Origin: Erpobdella octoculata | Lineage: Eukaryota; Annelida; Clitellata; Hirudinida; Erpobdellidae | Direction of reading: 5' to 3' | Assembly (NCBI GenBank): GCA_963978895.1 | Contig: OZ022243.1 | Location: 15,726,765-15,790,764 of the forward strand | Length of the DNA: 64,000 nt | Part shown: positions 51,246-63,600 of the stretch, piece by piece | How positions within the stretch are numbered: position 1 is the first letter of the stretch | Layout: each line of letters opens with the position of its first letter | The notes under the pieces: generated by a model | Databases searched by the model: none | Seen by the model: the letters and a program-made list of their open reading frames with translations, nothing else | Told to the model about the DNA's origin: nothing | Made by a program: the position numbers and the translations under genes

Positions 51246-52418
51246 CTATATATATAAAAATGAATGTTTGTATTTATGTTAATGTCCTTTATGCATTGCT
51301 ACACCATTCATCCGATCGTAATGAAATTTTCACACAACCTTGAGAGTCAATGAAAATCAAAACTAAAAAAAAAATTTTTGAAATCCGTCACAAAATGAGC
51401 GGAGCGGAGCGGGTGAGCGAGCGGGAACTATATATATATATATATATGTATGTGCGTATGTATGTGTGTATGTATGTATGTGTATGTGCATGTATGTGTG
51501 TCTGTGTGTGTGTTTATGTATGTACTAGCGGAGATACCCGGCGTTGCCCAGGTTTTTTGAGGTTTTTCTAATGTTTGTCTCTTTCTCTCCCGTTTCCTTT
51601 CCCACCTGCTTTCCCACTCCTGTTAGCTTTTCCGTTTTCGGTCGTTTTCCCACTGCCGGTCGCTTTCCCGCTCCCGGTCGCTTTCCCGCTCCCGGTCGTT
51701 TTCCCGTCCCGGTCGCTGCCCCGTTCCCGCTCACGTTTGCTCTCCCATTCCCGCTCACGCTTGCTTTTCTGTTCCCGCTCGCTGTCCGTTCCGGGTGCTT
51801 TCCCGTTTCTATAATAGACAAACTAACCCACAAACATTCATATATATATATATATATAGTCTTAGCAAATCTATTTTGCGTTTTATAGGCTAACAGAAGT
51901 TATGAAAGAATGTAAAAGAGAAAATGAGCGGGAACGGAAACGGGAACGGGAGAGCTACCGTGACCGGGAATGGGAGAGCAAGCATGACCGGGAACGGGAG
52001 AGCAAGCGTGAGCGGGAACGGGAAAGCGACCGGAAACGGGAAAGCGACCGGGAACGGGAAAGCGACCGGGAACGGGAAAGCGACCGAGAACGGGAAAGCG
52101 ACCGGGAACGGGAAAGCGACCGGGAACGGGAAAGCGACCGGGAACGCGGAAAGCGACCGGGAACGCGGAAAGCGACCGGGAACGCGGAAAGCGACTGGAA
52201 TCGGGAGAGCAAGCTTGGAAGGAAACGCGAGCAAGAGAGAAAATCGATAACAGAACTTCTGAGCGGGAAAGCGACCGGGAGCTGGAAAACGACCGAGAGC
52301 GGAAATGCGACCGGGAACGCTACGAAAACGGGAAAGTGGAGAAGGGAACGGGAGCGAGAGAGACAAACATTAGAAAAACCTCTAAAAACCCCGGGCAACG
52401 CCGGGTAACCCCGCTAGT
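51246..52418. mobile_element. Helitron/Helentron-like non-autonomous elements, clustered
   Basis: A left piece starts TCTATATATATAAAAATG with ATCCGATCGTAATGAAATTT (51246-51420). A reverse-oriented copy starts ACTAGCGGAGATACCCGGCG (51524) and runs to TA repeats at 51838-51860. A forward copy ends CCGGGTAACCCCGCTAG|T at 52417. The 3' ends form a hairpin (ACCCGG/CCGGGT) just before CTAG, as in Helitrons. Bodies are made of an 18-bp repeat (CGGGAACGGGAAAGCGAC). No Rep/helicase gene is present. Confidence 0.65.
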
Positions 52419-52608
52419 ACTGTCTATAAAATAAAGTCAGCCAGCAGCACAAACACGTTTAAAACTTTAAAAGTATAATTTTACAAATTTTCAACAATTT
52501 TACTATTATTTTTTATTTTAAATCAATGTTTATGAGAGAGTTGTGACGCTGGATCATATTTAGGCAACGTTTCATCCAAACCCGTAGATTTTGGGGGATT
52601 ATTTGAAA

Positions 52609-52997
52609 CTAGCTGGGTACCCGGCGTTGTTCGGTGTTTTTAGAGATTTTGCTATCGTTTTTCTCTCGCTCCGGTTTCCTTTCCCGTTTGCTCTCTTGCT
52701 CCTGGTCGCTCTCTCGCTCCCGGTCGCTTTCCCGCACCCGGTCGCTTTCCCGCTCCCGGTCGCTTTCCCGCTCCCGGTCGCTTTCCCGCTCCCGGTTGCT
52801 TTCCCGGTCGCTTTCCCCGGTCGCTTTCTCGGTCGCTTTCTCGGTCGCTTTCCCGCTCCCGATCGCTTTCTCTTTCCCATTTGTTCTTCTCTTCATTTTC
52901 GCTTTTCCTTTCTCGCTCGCTCTTCCACTCCAGTTCCCGCTCATTCTCCAGTTCCCGTTTCCGTTCGCTTTCCCGCTCCGCTCATTTTGTGACAGAT
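52609..52997 (-). mobile_element. Helitron-like element, reverse orientation
   Basis: Begins CTAGCTGGGTACCCGGCGTT, the reverse complement of a Helitron-like 3' hairpin and CTAG end. It continues with GGTCGCTTTCCCGCTCC repeats and ends GCTCATTTTGTGACAGATTT, matching the conserved segment at about 51380-51405 in reverse. The LINE at 52998 starts abruptly at this border. Confidence 0.6.
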
Positions 52998-55469
52998 TTT
53001 AATATCAATTTGCTAGATTGTGGACAATTAATACCAAACTTTGAGAATACACTACTGGAACACAACTTACTACCTACAATAACTAGACCTACTAGAATGA
53101 CCAAACACTCAGCTACACTCATTGATAACATTTTTACAAACAGGTATAGTAACAACGTGAGCGGCATCTTGCTGGATGACTTATCCGACCACTTTCCTAT
53201 CTTCACTATTTTCCAAAGCAGGTTAAATCTACATAAAACTATCGCTTCCAAATGAAACTTAAAACCTATGAATGTATTGTCCTTGACTCTCGGGCTTCAG
53301 CAAGTAGATTGGTCCAATATCTTGTCCAGCAATGATACTGACGAGGCTTTTAGGATTTTCCAGGATCATCTTACCAGGGTGCTAAACTCAACCTGTCCTT
53401 ATCATACTGTCGACCGTAAACAACGACGTCAGGAGTGGATCACGGAAGAAATTCTCAAATCATCTAAAACCAAACATAAACTTTACGTAAAATCAATCAA
53501 GCATCCGACAACTGAAAATTTAGAAAAATACAACAAATTTAGGAATATGTTTACATCGATCAAACGTGAGGCCAAAAAGAGCTACTACAACACATCGTTT
53601 CAACAGGCAAAGAATGACATCAAAAAGACTTGGACAATTATCAGGAAAGCCTTAAATAAATCTCGTCCTGAATCTATAGAAAGAATTTTTTACAATGGTC
53701 AGCTAGTTGAAGACAAATTATTATTATCCAATATCTTCAATGAATATTTCACATCTATTGGTGCCAATACGGCTAACACCATTCCATCTATAACTACTAA
53801 CAATTATAGTGATTACCTGGTCAAACCTGTTTCAGATTCAATTTTTCTTGAAGAAATAGTGAGAACAGTCAACAGTTTCAAGAATTCCAGAAGTACTGCA
53901 ATAGATGATTTAAGCAATTTTTTGCTCAAGTCAATAATAAACTCTATATCAAGTCCTCTTTGTCATATTTTTAACCTCTCATTCAAGAAAGGCATATTTC
54001 CCGAGCCCTTAAAGGTATCAAAAACTATTCCAATTTTTAAAAATTATGAAAGGAATCCCTTGATAATTACAGACATATATCACTCTTGTCTCCAATCTCA
54101 AAATTTCTTGAAAAACGTATGTTCAATAGAATCACATCTTTTTTCAACAAGCACCACGTCATTCACAGCAACTAATTTGGATTTAAAAATTTAAAGCAAA
54201 TAGCTCCACTGATCTTGCTCTCATCAATTTCACCCAGCAACTACTACAGCAAGTGAACAACAAGCATCTCACAGTGGGTGTTTTCATTGATCTTAGCAAA
54301 GCTTTTGATACTATCAATCACGACATTCTGCTGAATAAGATCTGACCCTATGGTATTCGTGGGACTGCACATTTATGGTTTGTTAACTATTTGAAAGATA
54401 GAAGTCAACTAGTTTCTCTTGGCGACACAAACTCTGCTTTGAGGGGCATATCCATAGGAGGTTCAATCCTAGGCCCACTACTTTTCAACATCTTTGTTAA
54501 TGACATATTTGAAATTTCTAAACTGCTCTCTACAATATTATATGCTGATGACACGAATTTGTTTTATTTTGGAAATTCTATAGATGAAGTTACAGCTGTG
54601 ATGAACATTGAATTAGTGAAATTTTTTCAGTGGTTTTCTGCCAATCGTCTCAAAATTAACATCAGCAAAACAAACTACATGATATTTGGACCAAAAATTA
54701 AATTAAATGCTCTTCCTCTATTTCGTATTGAATATGGTGGAACTTCACTGCCTAGAGTGGGGTTCACAAAGTTTCTTGGTGTTACCATCACGTCATCGAA
54801 TCATTATATTATATGTCATCTTTATTACTCTTTGATCTACCCACATATTACTTATTGTAATTTGATTTGGGGAAACAGTCCTGTTTCCTCTATGCGAACC
54901 CTTTCAGTAATCCAAAATCGTTTTGTTAGAATGCTCTACGGACTTGGAAGAACGGACAATGTTGATAATTATATCAAAACACTAAATATGTTAACACCAA
55001 GACAAATTCATTGCTATAGCATCTTGGTTTTCATGTTTAAGCTCATTAATAATATTATGCATTGTCCTGTCTTTGATAATTTTATGTTATCATCAGATAT
55101 AAAGAATAGACAAACAAGACATACAGGTATCTTTCATTTACCTTACTGCAGATTGAAAATACTTTCTACAAGTGTTTACCTCATTGGACCAAAATTATGG
55201 AACATTTTACCAGAAGACATCAGATGTGTATCTTCAGTTTACATCTTTAAAATTCTTGTCAAGAAATTTATTTGTGAACATAATTTACAATCGTTTCTTT
55301 GAAAAACTGAGCATTGTGTTTATGTTTGATTTTTGTGTTTGTGATTTTTGTTTCTTTTTGTAAAGGGTGGCTACACTACAAGCATTGCTTATTAGTAGTC
55401 TCCCTGTTGACATTTCATTTCATTATGCAGATATTTTGACAAATAAACAAATAAAATAAATAAATAAAA

Positions 55470-55470
<1 letters not shown>
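52998..55470 (+). pseudogene. 5'-truncated CR1/L2-like LINE, endonuclease end to 3' tail
   Basis: Begins inside the endonuclease (DFNINLLDCGQ, SATLIDNIFTNR, SDHFPIF). The linker and reverse transcriptase follow: VGVFIDLSKAFDTINHDILL, SILGPLLFNIFVNDI and the catalytic box LYADDTNLFYF. The C-terminus FKILVKKFICEHNLQSFL ends at the stop 55300-55302. A stop (55-bp region after 53251), a frame break near 54030-54200, a TGA at 54343 and a missing segment of about 60 residues after TITSSN (about 54800) show it is inactive. The 3' end is an A-rich AAATA-type tail. Frames are still long, so decay is recent. Confidence 0.85.

Positions 55471-55473
<3 letters not shown>

Positions 55474-55545
<72 letters not shown>
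55474..55545. repeat. (TA)n microsatellite
   Basis: TA run directly after the LINE's A-rich tail. Confidence 0.95.
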
Positions 55546-55549
<4 letters not shown>

Positions 55550-55930
55550 TTAGGGGATAGAGCTTACCGATAGCTCTAATATTTTTACGGAGCTTTTCAT
55601 CAGTGCTTTTTTACAAAACCAAGTTTCAAATTGTGGGTGTTTAGTTATACGAAAGAGGAGCCTGATGCAGTGAGTGGCTTTTGTAATAATTTTTTTAATT
55701 GTCTATAACTTTAAAACTCTAAGCACAAAGTAACTAATAACTGGTTTTGCGGAAACTTGAAAATTTGTGGTAAAATCAAAATTCTTTCTCTCTCCCCCAT
55801 ACCAAGGCGTCTGGACGAAACACTGGCTGTATGTACCAAAAGTAATTGTTTTAGGTTGCATTGTGCATTTGAAGTTGTTGGCTGTTTGGTTTTATAGCCT
55901 GAAACGTAAATAGATTTAGATTTAAATGGT
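55546..55930. other. Isolated hAT end and unassigned sequence
   Basis: CAAGGCGTCTGGACGAAACACTG near 55806-55828 is the inverted relative of the element end at 46568. No matching left end was found. The rest is unassigned. Confidence 0.4.
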
Positions 55931-56492
55931 TATAAAGTAAAATAAATTTTGGAAAACTTAATTTATAAAAAAAGTTTGTTTTGATAAGCTATTAGAGCTA
56001 TTCCAGTATTGATGAAAATTCGAATTTAAATTGTAATTTCGTTTACATTTCAATTTAATTCATTTGTTAAATTTCTAATATAAAAACTCTGGAATTTCAA
56101 TAGCTATGCATTTTTGGACTTTCGTCAAACTGAGCTTTATAGTTTTCTTTTTCGATATTTCCTCCGAAGATCGTACCTGCTACAAATGCAGTGGCGATGG
56201 ATCATCGAAATGCCGTGACCCTTTCGAAACAGACGATGCTCCTGTTAATACGAGTGATGGGTACTGCGCAAAGACAGCACAAAACACCAGTATGTAACTT
56301 GTTTTTATTAAAGTTTAACAGAAGTAGGTTCTACTATTAAAAAAATAAAATTGAATTAAATTGAAATGTAAACGGAATTACAATTCAAATTCGAATTTTC
56401 ATCAATACTGGAATAGCTCTAATAGCTTATCAAAACAAACTTTTTTTTATAAATTAAGTTTTCCAAAATTGATTTTACTTTATAACTATTAA
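55930..56492. repeat. Long inverted repeat, about 139-bp arms, about 275-bp loop
   Basis: Left arm about 55930-56068 and right arm about 56344-56492 are reverse complements at roughly 97% identity. They share GATAAGCTATTAGAGCTATT and AGTATTGATGAAAATTCGAA. The loop contains a coding-like exon (56106-56289). The arms could be recent duplicates or the ends of a fold-back element. No target duplication was identified. Confidence 0.88.
56106..56289 (+). CDS. Possible first coding exon of a secreted Ly6/uPAR-type protein
   Basis: ATG at 56106 opens MHFWTFVKLSFIVFFFDISS, a plausible signal peptide. Then CYKCSGDGSSKCRDPFETDD and ..GYCAK follow. The C-x2-C-x7-C spacing and the C-x-DPF motif are typical of invertebrate Ly6/Quiver-like three-finger domains, usually GPI-anchored or secreted. 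The frame ends at a good donor, CCA|GTATGT (56290). No downstream exon with the closing CC-x-x-D-x-CN part was found by eye, so this is a partial gene, a captured exon or a remnant. It lies in the loop of the inverted repeat 55930-56492. Confidence 0.4.
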
Positions 56493-58060
56493 AAACAATT
56501 GCGAGCCAGTCCCAAACCTGGAGAAAGGAGGAGGAAAAAGTTAAAAGAAACAAATTATGATCCACGGCAGGAAGTACTTAGTTACTTCCTAGATGCAGAC
56601 ATTTCAGTCTTAAAACACCTGGTGTAAAGGACTATAAACTATTATAAAAAAATACTATTAAAAAAAAACTGATTTACTTGGCTTAGTCTTACTTCTAACA
56701 AATGGTGTTTGAAGGTTATTTTACTAGTTTTATCTTAGCTTGCTTCGTCACGTTAATCGGACCCATGATCAAATTTTTTTTAATTTCCGAATTTTGAATT
56801 CCTTCCCGTTATCCAATGATTCTGAAATTTTGCACACACGTTTAATTTCGGTGATAGTATTTTTGTGAATTTTTGCGAAGTTTTCCCATGGCTAGATTTA
56901 ATTTAATTAAATACTTTTGATTTATAGCGAGTGTCGGATAATTGGGATAAGACTAGTTTTTAAAAGTGTTCTTAAATGCTTCACTTGTTTTAGATCAAGT
57001 TCTATCACTTTGCGTTCAGAGTCTAGTGTTTTTGTTTGGCTTGTAATCAAAAATCTTTCTTATTCACCACTACAAAACGTCGCATAACGAAAAGCGCTAA
57101 AATGAAAAAACGTTTACAAATAGAAATACGCCAAAAGTAATTAAAAAATAAAGTTAAAATATAATAAAACGAATGAAGAAACGAAAATCGAGTGAATAAG
57201 TGTTAGGAAAGTAATAAAAACCATGGATATTTTGATATAACAAGATATCCTTGTAAAAAACAAAGGGATTATTGCGAAACTATTAAAACCGTTTTTCTCA
57301 GTTAATAAATCATTTTAATAGTCTATGTTACCATAAAAATAAATAAGGTGTTATTTGTGCACTCACTTTGTTTTTAAACGTTTTTTTGGGCCAGCCATCG
57401 AACATGGACTGTAAAATCGACTTTGTTAAATTCTCTATATTAACTTCACCGTGTTTGCTTGCCTGCTTGCTTGCTTGAGCCATACGTTGGGACTCTATAC
57501 CACACAAAAAACTAACTTTCCGTTGTCCAATTGAGTTGAAACTTAGTGAGTTTAATTGTCGCTGCCGACTTTATATTCTTTTAAATTTTCAAATTGATTG
57601 GATAATATAAGTGAAATATAAATAAAGAATAAAATCGTTTAAAAAATTAAAACTGTATGTAGAAAAACAAACTATCAATTTTTGGCTTCTTTGTAAAATG
57701 ATTAACGAGGTATTTGCAGAGTCTGTTAATGATTTCAAAAACATGTTGGACTATGTATGAATGAAAAATAGGATGGAGTGAAAATTTATTTTCTTCAAAT
57801 TTTAATATTCCTGTATCACCAATCGATGAACCATAGTCTAAACAGTGTTGTGAGAAAATTTCAGCTTTCTAATTTAAAGTCTTCAGGTGGCGCACCTGGT
57901 TTGAATTTTGAAAAAAAAACAACACAAGATTTCATTTACAGACAGATTTTTTAAATAACGATATTTCTATAATTTTTCAAATTCTGACATTTGAAATGTT
58001 ATAAATTCAATTAAAACTGTTAAAACTTTTAATTAAAACCAATTAAATATTGTTTTAATG
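56493..58060. other. Repeat-rich sequence without a recognised gene
   Basis: 56500-56640 is a decayed relative of 900-1020 and, inverted, of 59765-59940 (GTCCCAAACCTGGAGAAAGG / ACACCTGGTGTAAAGGACTA). The remainder to 58060 is AT-rich, with a TTGCCTGCTTGCTTGCTTGA patch near 57458. No gene found. Confidence 0.45.
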
Positions 58061-58063
58061 TCC

Positions 58064-58245
58064 TTAATCAGAACTATTCGCTTCTTCTGTTTTAGCAAAA
58101 TACTGTGATTTGGTGTCGAAAACTTGTATGTCTTTTCTGGATTTTATTCTTGTCCGATTAAATCCATCCATAGCTTCTGGTCCACAAACAGATAATGATG
58201 TTTCTTTAATACATCTTTTTACTGCTTGGGTGTGACCAGGGTATT
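58064..58245 (-). pseudogene. Fragment of a conserved HTQAV-type (transposon-like) protein
   Basis: A minus-strand frame reads GHTQAVKRCIKE, VCGPEAMDGFNRTRIKSR and VFDTKSQYF before a stop at 58064-58066. I recall this HTQAVER..VCG-x-EARDG-x-R pattern from multi-copy uncharacterised proteins in arthropods and cnidarians that behave like transposon genes. A stop lies four codons upstream of the match. Family name uncertain. Confidence 0.35.
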
Positions 58246-58662
58246 TTTAAATTTCAATAATCTCTTTTGAAGAAATTTGTTCTGAAATTAAAATAATTAA
58301 AGTTTTAATTTTTTTAATTTTTTTAGCAAATAAATATATGTTTGGTTAATACTTTAATCTTATTTTTAGCTGTCTAACATTATAAAAATGGCGACATTTG
58401 ATTTAAAAAGTTGCTTGAAGCCTTCAAACGTTGTTACGTAAACAAAATTTGAATTTTATTACGCAATTACCTTCGATGGTCGTACATAGGAACTTTTGGC
58501 CTGGAAAGTTAAGAAGGGGAAAAAGTTAAGAAGGTTTGGACTCCTTCTCCGATCCCCGGCTCAGGGGGCCAAAAAACCTTCCGGGCCAAAAGTGCATATA
58601 CATGATCATTGCATAAGTTTTTGAAGCAATGTTTACAATTGCGTAACAGGCATTACTTGCTA

Positions 58663-58690
58663 ATGGACTTCTTAATATTAAGAAGTCCAT
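58663..58690. repeat. Perfect 28-bp palindrome
   Basis: Two 14-bp arms (ATGGACTTCTTAAT and its reverse complement) with no spacer and no mismatch. Confidence 0.95.
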
Positions 58691-58754
58691 GACTTGCTTC
58701 CCAGTCTTGCATAATGTGACCGATTGCGCGTTATTACAAATTATTAAGAGATAG

Positions 58755-59460
<706 letters not shown>

Positions 59461-59567
59461 TTTAAATTTGAATTTAAATTTGAGTTCACTTTATTCTAAT
59501 AATAATGATAAAACCTTTCTTGACATAATTTAAATGTTAAAAGTTAATACTTTTTTTAACCAAAAAA

Positions 59568-59726
59568 ATGTATTTGGAAGAGTGCGCCGATTCTATGTAT
59601 GTCGTCATCGGCTGTGCGCTGTTCTGTTTCGGTTGGTGGCGATGCTCATTTATCGATGGTGGCATTTGGCGGCGTTACAAGACTAATGAAACTTTCAAAT
59701 TAACGAGCTTGCATTGCTTAAACTAG
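59568..59726 (+). other. Small GC-rich open frame, 52 codons, unrecognised
   Basis: ATG at 59568, stop at 59724-59726. It reads MYLEECADSMYVVIGCALFC then FGWWRCSFIDGG. It contains a short hydrophobic stretch and four cysteines in a locally GC-rich patch within AT-rich DNA. No family recognised; may be chance. Confidence 0.2.
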
Positions 59727-59946
59727 GCAGATAACAAAAGTATATCTCTTAGTAACCATCTTCTATAATCTTTTTTTATATTAGTTTATAGTCCTTTACA
59801 CCAGGTGTTTTAAGACTGTTAAAGAAGTATGTAGGAAATACCAAAATGTTTCCAGTCGTGGATCATAATTCGATCCTTTTCAGTTTTCCTCCTCCTTTCT
59901 CCAGGCTTGGAACTGGCTTGCAAAAACAAAGCGGAGTTCTTCTATA

Positions 59947-59948
<2 letters not shown>

Positions 59949-59982
<34 letters not shown>
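59949..59982. repeat. (TA)n microsatellite
   Basis: TA run at the left border of the LTR fragment. Confidence 0.9.
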
Positions 59983-59985
<3 letters not shown>

Positions 59986-60176
59986 TATAATATCGCTGAT
60001 TTTACGATCGGTTTCGCATTGATAGAGATTAATAGGATTTATTAAGCTTCATTGATCAATTTCCAATAAACTGCACAACCATTCTATTGAGCCCGGTATA
60101 CGATTTGGTGATATCGTAACATTGGTGTCAGAAGTGGGATACAAGAATGGTTTTGAAAGCATTGGATGAACTCTCG
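59983..60176 (+). mobile_element. LTR end, primer-binding site and leader of a second LTR retrotransposon
   Basis: An LTR-like end ...GATATCGTAACA is followed, after one T, by TGGTGTCAGAAGTGGGAT (60123-60140), complementary to the 3' end of a tRNA-Leu plus CCA. An ATG-led frame (MVLKALDELS) begins just after. The LTR start is missing at the TA tract. At 60177 the leader is interrupted by the LTR of the opposite-strand element. Confidence 0.7.
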
Positions 60177-60586
60177 TGTAACGTCGGTTGTCCGATGAGG
60201 AAAATCTTCAACAGGAGCCGGCGTTCAGGTTCTTATTTATTTAGACACCACAAGTTCTGAGGTACCCACAAACTTTATCAGCTCCCAAGGTACAACACAC
60301 AGAGAAATCAAATCAACAACTTAGCACGAAGCACGAAACAATAATTTAATAGCACAAAGCAAAGCACTAAGCACACAGCAATAATTTATTAGCACGAAGC
60401 AAAGCACGAAGCACCAAAACCAAAATAATAATCTTTTAACAACAAATCCGTCCTATCGTCACATAGCATAGAAATAAAAGATAAAATAATAGATATTTAA
60501 TTTAATACCCCAGATAAAAAAATAAATAATAAAAAAAATAAAAATAATTATTTACGAATTAGTAAAAATTAGTAACAACCGTTACA
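60177..60586 (-). mobile_element. 3' LTR of the Gmr1-type retrotransposon
   Basis: Read on the minus strand it starts TGTAACGG (60586 side) and ends GACGTTACA (60177 side), a TG...CA LTR of about 410 bp with 7-bp inverted ends TGTAACG/CGTTACA. It directly follows a purine tract GGGTAGGGAGG (60587-60597, minus strand), as expected of a polypurine tract. The candidate 5-bp target duplication TCTCG (60172-60176) cannot be checked because the other LTR is outside the window. Confidence 0.8.
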
Positions 60587-60656
60587 CCTCCCTACCCAAA
60601 AAAAGTGTAGTTAAGGGTGGAATGCAATGTTATCAACACCCGTAACTCACGTTACA

Positions 60657-63600
60657 TTATTGTATAGTTTTCTTGATCGTTGTGGAGGGAACCTCAGCGC
60701 CGTCGTCTTCTATGGACCGTGACATGAAATCGGCAGGAATGTTGGTTCGTCCCGCCCGGTACTTGAACTGAAGATCAAACTCTTGAAGTGCAAGGGCCCA
60801 TCTTGTGAGTTTTGAACTTTTTGTCGATACTTCCGTTAGAAACGTAAGGGGATTATGGTCGGAGAAGACCGTGACCTGTGAAAGCAGCAACCACCCTTTG
60901 AACTTTTGGAGCGCCCACACCACAGCATAGGCTTCTCTTTCGATGGTTGCCCATCTTTGTTGTGTGTCACTGAGTTTAGCACTGGCAAAGGCGATGGGTT
61001 GTTCCTCTCGGTTCGCGTTCCACTGGAAGAGGCAGCATCCAACGGCTCCCGCGCTTGCATCGACAGCCAAACCAAACTCTCGTTGGTAGTCAATTGTGTA
61101 GAGGGTGACGGATTCTACTAGGAGTCTTTTTAGCTTGTTCAGCGCCTCTTCATGTATGTCCAGCCATTCTACCTTTTGGTTTTTTCCACCCCGCATTAAG
61201 TTTATGATGACCCCAGCTACCTCTGCAAATTGTGGAATAAATCCTCGAAAATAACTAAAAAAACCAATGATACTTCTCACGTCTCGCGTCGTTTGAACGG
61301 GTCTCAACTTATGGAGGCTTCGGACCTTCTCGGGATCGGGAGCAATGGTTCCGGATCCAATGAGGTGACCTAGGTATATCACTTTTGGTTTCCCAAAATG
61401 ACACTTACTCATATTTAATGTTAAACCTGAAGAATTAATGATCTTAAAAAACTTATTAAGATGATCCAGGTGTTCCTCCCACGTTGATGAATAGACAGCG
61501 ACGTCATCTACAAAAGGTGCAACAAAAGTATTAATCGGTTGCAAAATTTCTTTCATAAGACGCATAAAAGTATTGCCAGCCGATTTTAGTCCGAATGGCA
61601 TTCGGGTGAACTCATATAAGCTATCATTGCAAATGAATGCTGTGAGCCATTGAGATTCGGGATGTATCGGCACCTGCCAATATCCGCTTTGAGCGTCGAA
61701 GCAGCTGATGTATTGTGCTGCTCCCACCTTCTGTAAGATATCCTGAACATCAGGTAAAGGAAAGGCATCCCCTTCAGAATGTTTATTAATGTATCGAAAA
61801 TCAATGGCGAGCCGGACCCCTTTTGTTTTGTCATGTCCTTTAAGGACACAAACCACCGGACTCACCATCTCGCTTCTAGACGGCTGGATTATCCCCTGAG
61901 CTAACATATCGTCAAGCTGACGAGCGACGTCTGGTTTCAACAACTCCGGAATTTTATACGCTTTGAAACGTTTGGGTTGGAAGTTTGCACTAATCCGGAT
62001 GCGATGACTTGCTAATTCGCATCGACCTAATTTTTTGGAAAAAACATTGGGATAGCGGTTAACTGTCTCCTGAATATCTAATATCTGAGAAGATGAAAGG
62101 TGCCCTAAACTCAAGGTGGGTAGCTCTGTGAAATTATTACAAGTATCATTTAGATTAATCTGTCCAAAGTCTTGGTCTTTGTCATATACGACGGAACAAT
62201 TGTTTGTGATGGCTTCCTCTATACGAGGATGGTACCGTCGTATTTTATTGATGTGGATATGTCGCTGAGCACCGTTGATATCGACAATATATGATCCGAT
62301 ACCATGCTTGCCCACAATGGTCCCAGGACCTTGCCAGCGGTTTAGCCATTTACTGCGACCGCTATCAGGTGCGAGTATTAATACTATGTCACCTACCTCG
62401 TATTCGCGCTGCGAACTACGCAAATTATAATTTGAGGTATAACGATCTTGTTTGTGCTGGCTATACTTGTTGGCGTACTCACTGGCTATAGCAAGATTAC
62501 GACGCAAATCACTAAGATAGTCACTCGGATTTCTCCCAATCGAAAAGACCGGGGCTTCGCGACCACACCAAGTCTCTTTTAAAATGTATAGAGGGCCACG
62601 AGGAACACCACCAAACACTAAGGTATACGGACTTACGTGAGTGGTCGATGATGGCTTTTCCCGCAGACTCCACATCACAAAGGGTAGGATCTTTGGCCAC
62701 TCCTTGGGATGTTCAAAGGCTAACTTGAACAGCATCTGCTTCAAGGTTTTGTTGCATCTCTCCACCAGTCCTGTTGCTTCCGGGTGACCAGGAGTATTAA
62801 AACGTGGAGAGCAACCCAATACTCGTAAAAACTCCTGAGTCAGCTTACTTGTGAAATTAGTTCCACGATCCGAACTTATGACGTTTGGTATAGAAAAATT
62901 CATAAAAAACTGAAGTAAGACTTCACATACCGCCTTTGCTTCTAGTGATCGTAAGGGGTATGCCGCTGGCCAGCGAGAAAACTTATCAATTATTACCAAA
63001 GCGTAATTAACTAATGGTTTTGCTTTAACGGGATCTGATTCCGTGATGAGAGGACCGATGCAGTCGATCATTAAATGCGAGAAAGGTCGCTCGTCACCTC
63101 GCGGAATGGGTTGAATGGGAACCCGATCCTTGACCCGAGAAGGTGCTCGTTTTTGACAGATCTCACACGATTCGCAATAGGTTTTGACTTTACTCTCTAT
63201 ATCTGGGAACCAAAAGTTGAGTCGAATACGCTGACTAGTCGACTTGGCAGCCAGATGACCCGCACAAACTGAGTCATGCGCCATTTTTAATACCAGGGGA
63301 ACCCTCACCTCGGGGAGGCATAGCTGGTGTAACTGTAATCCCCACAGATTTTCCCTATGATATAACAGCCCGTCTCTCACCATAAAACCTTTTTTTTCCT
63401 TTTCCCCAAACTTCCACACCTGTTTAAGGGTACCACATAACTTTTGTTCCTGGCGGAAGTGGGTCGGATCTGCTGAGGCCGGACCGCTCTGTACCGGCAT
63501 AATGTCCTGAATCGTCCCGTTCGTATTGTCTGGCCTTACACTTTCAACATCGGTTGGCGACGTGCCGCCGTCCTTTTCTATATGTATGGTTGATGCGCTA

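Noticed and set aside
51902..52408. Long Arg/Glu/Ser-rich open frames on both strands (also at 51525-51888, 52591-53002, 58755-58961)
   Set aside because: The frames follow from an 18-bp repeat, a multiple of three that lacks stops. No start context or family similarity. They belong to Helitron-like bodies.
58081..58229. Second exon for the Ly6-like gene starting after TTTTAG at 58096
   Set aside because: The peptide lacks the closing cysteines of a Ly6 domain, and the opposite strand explains the sequence better.
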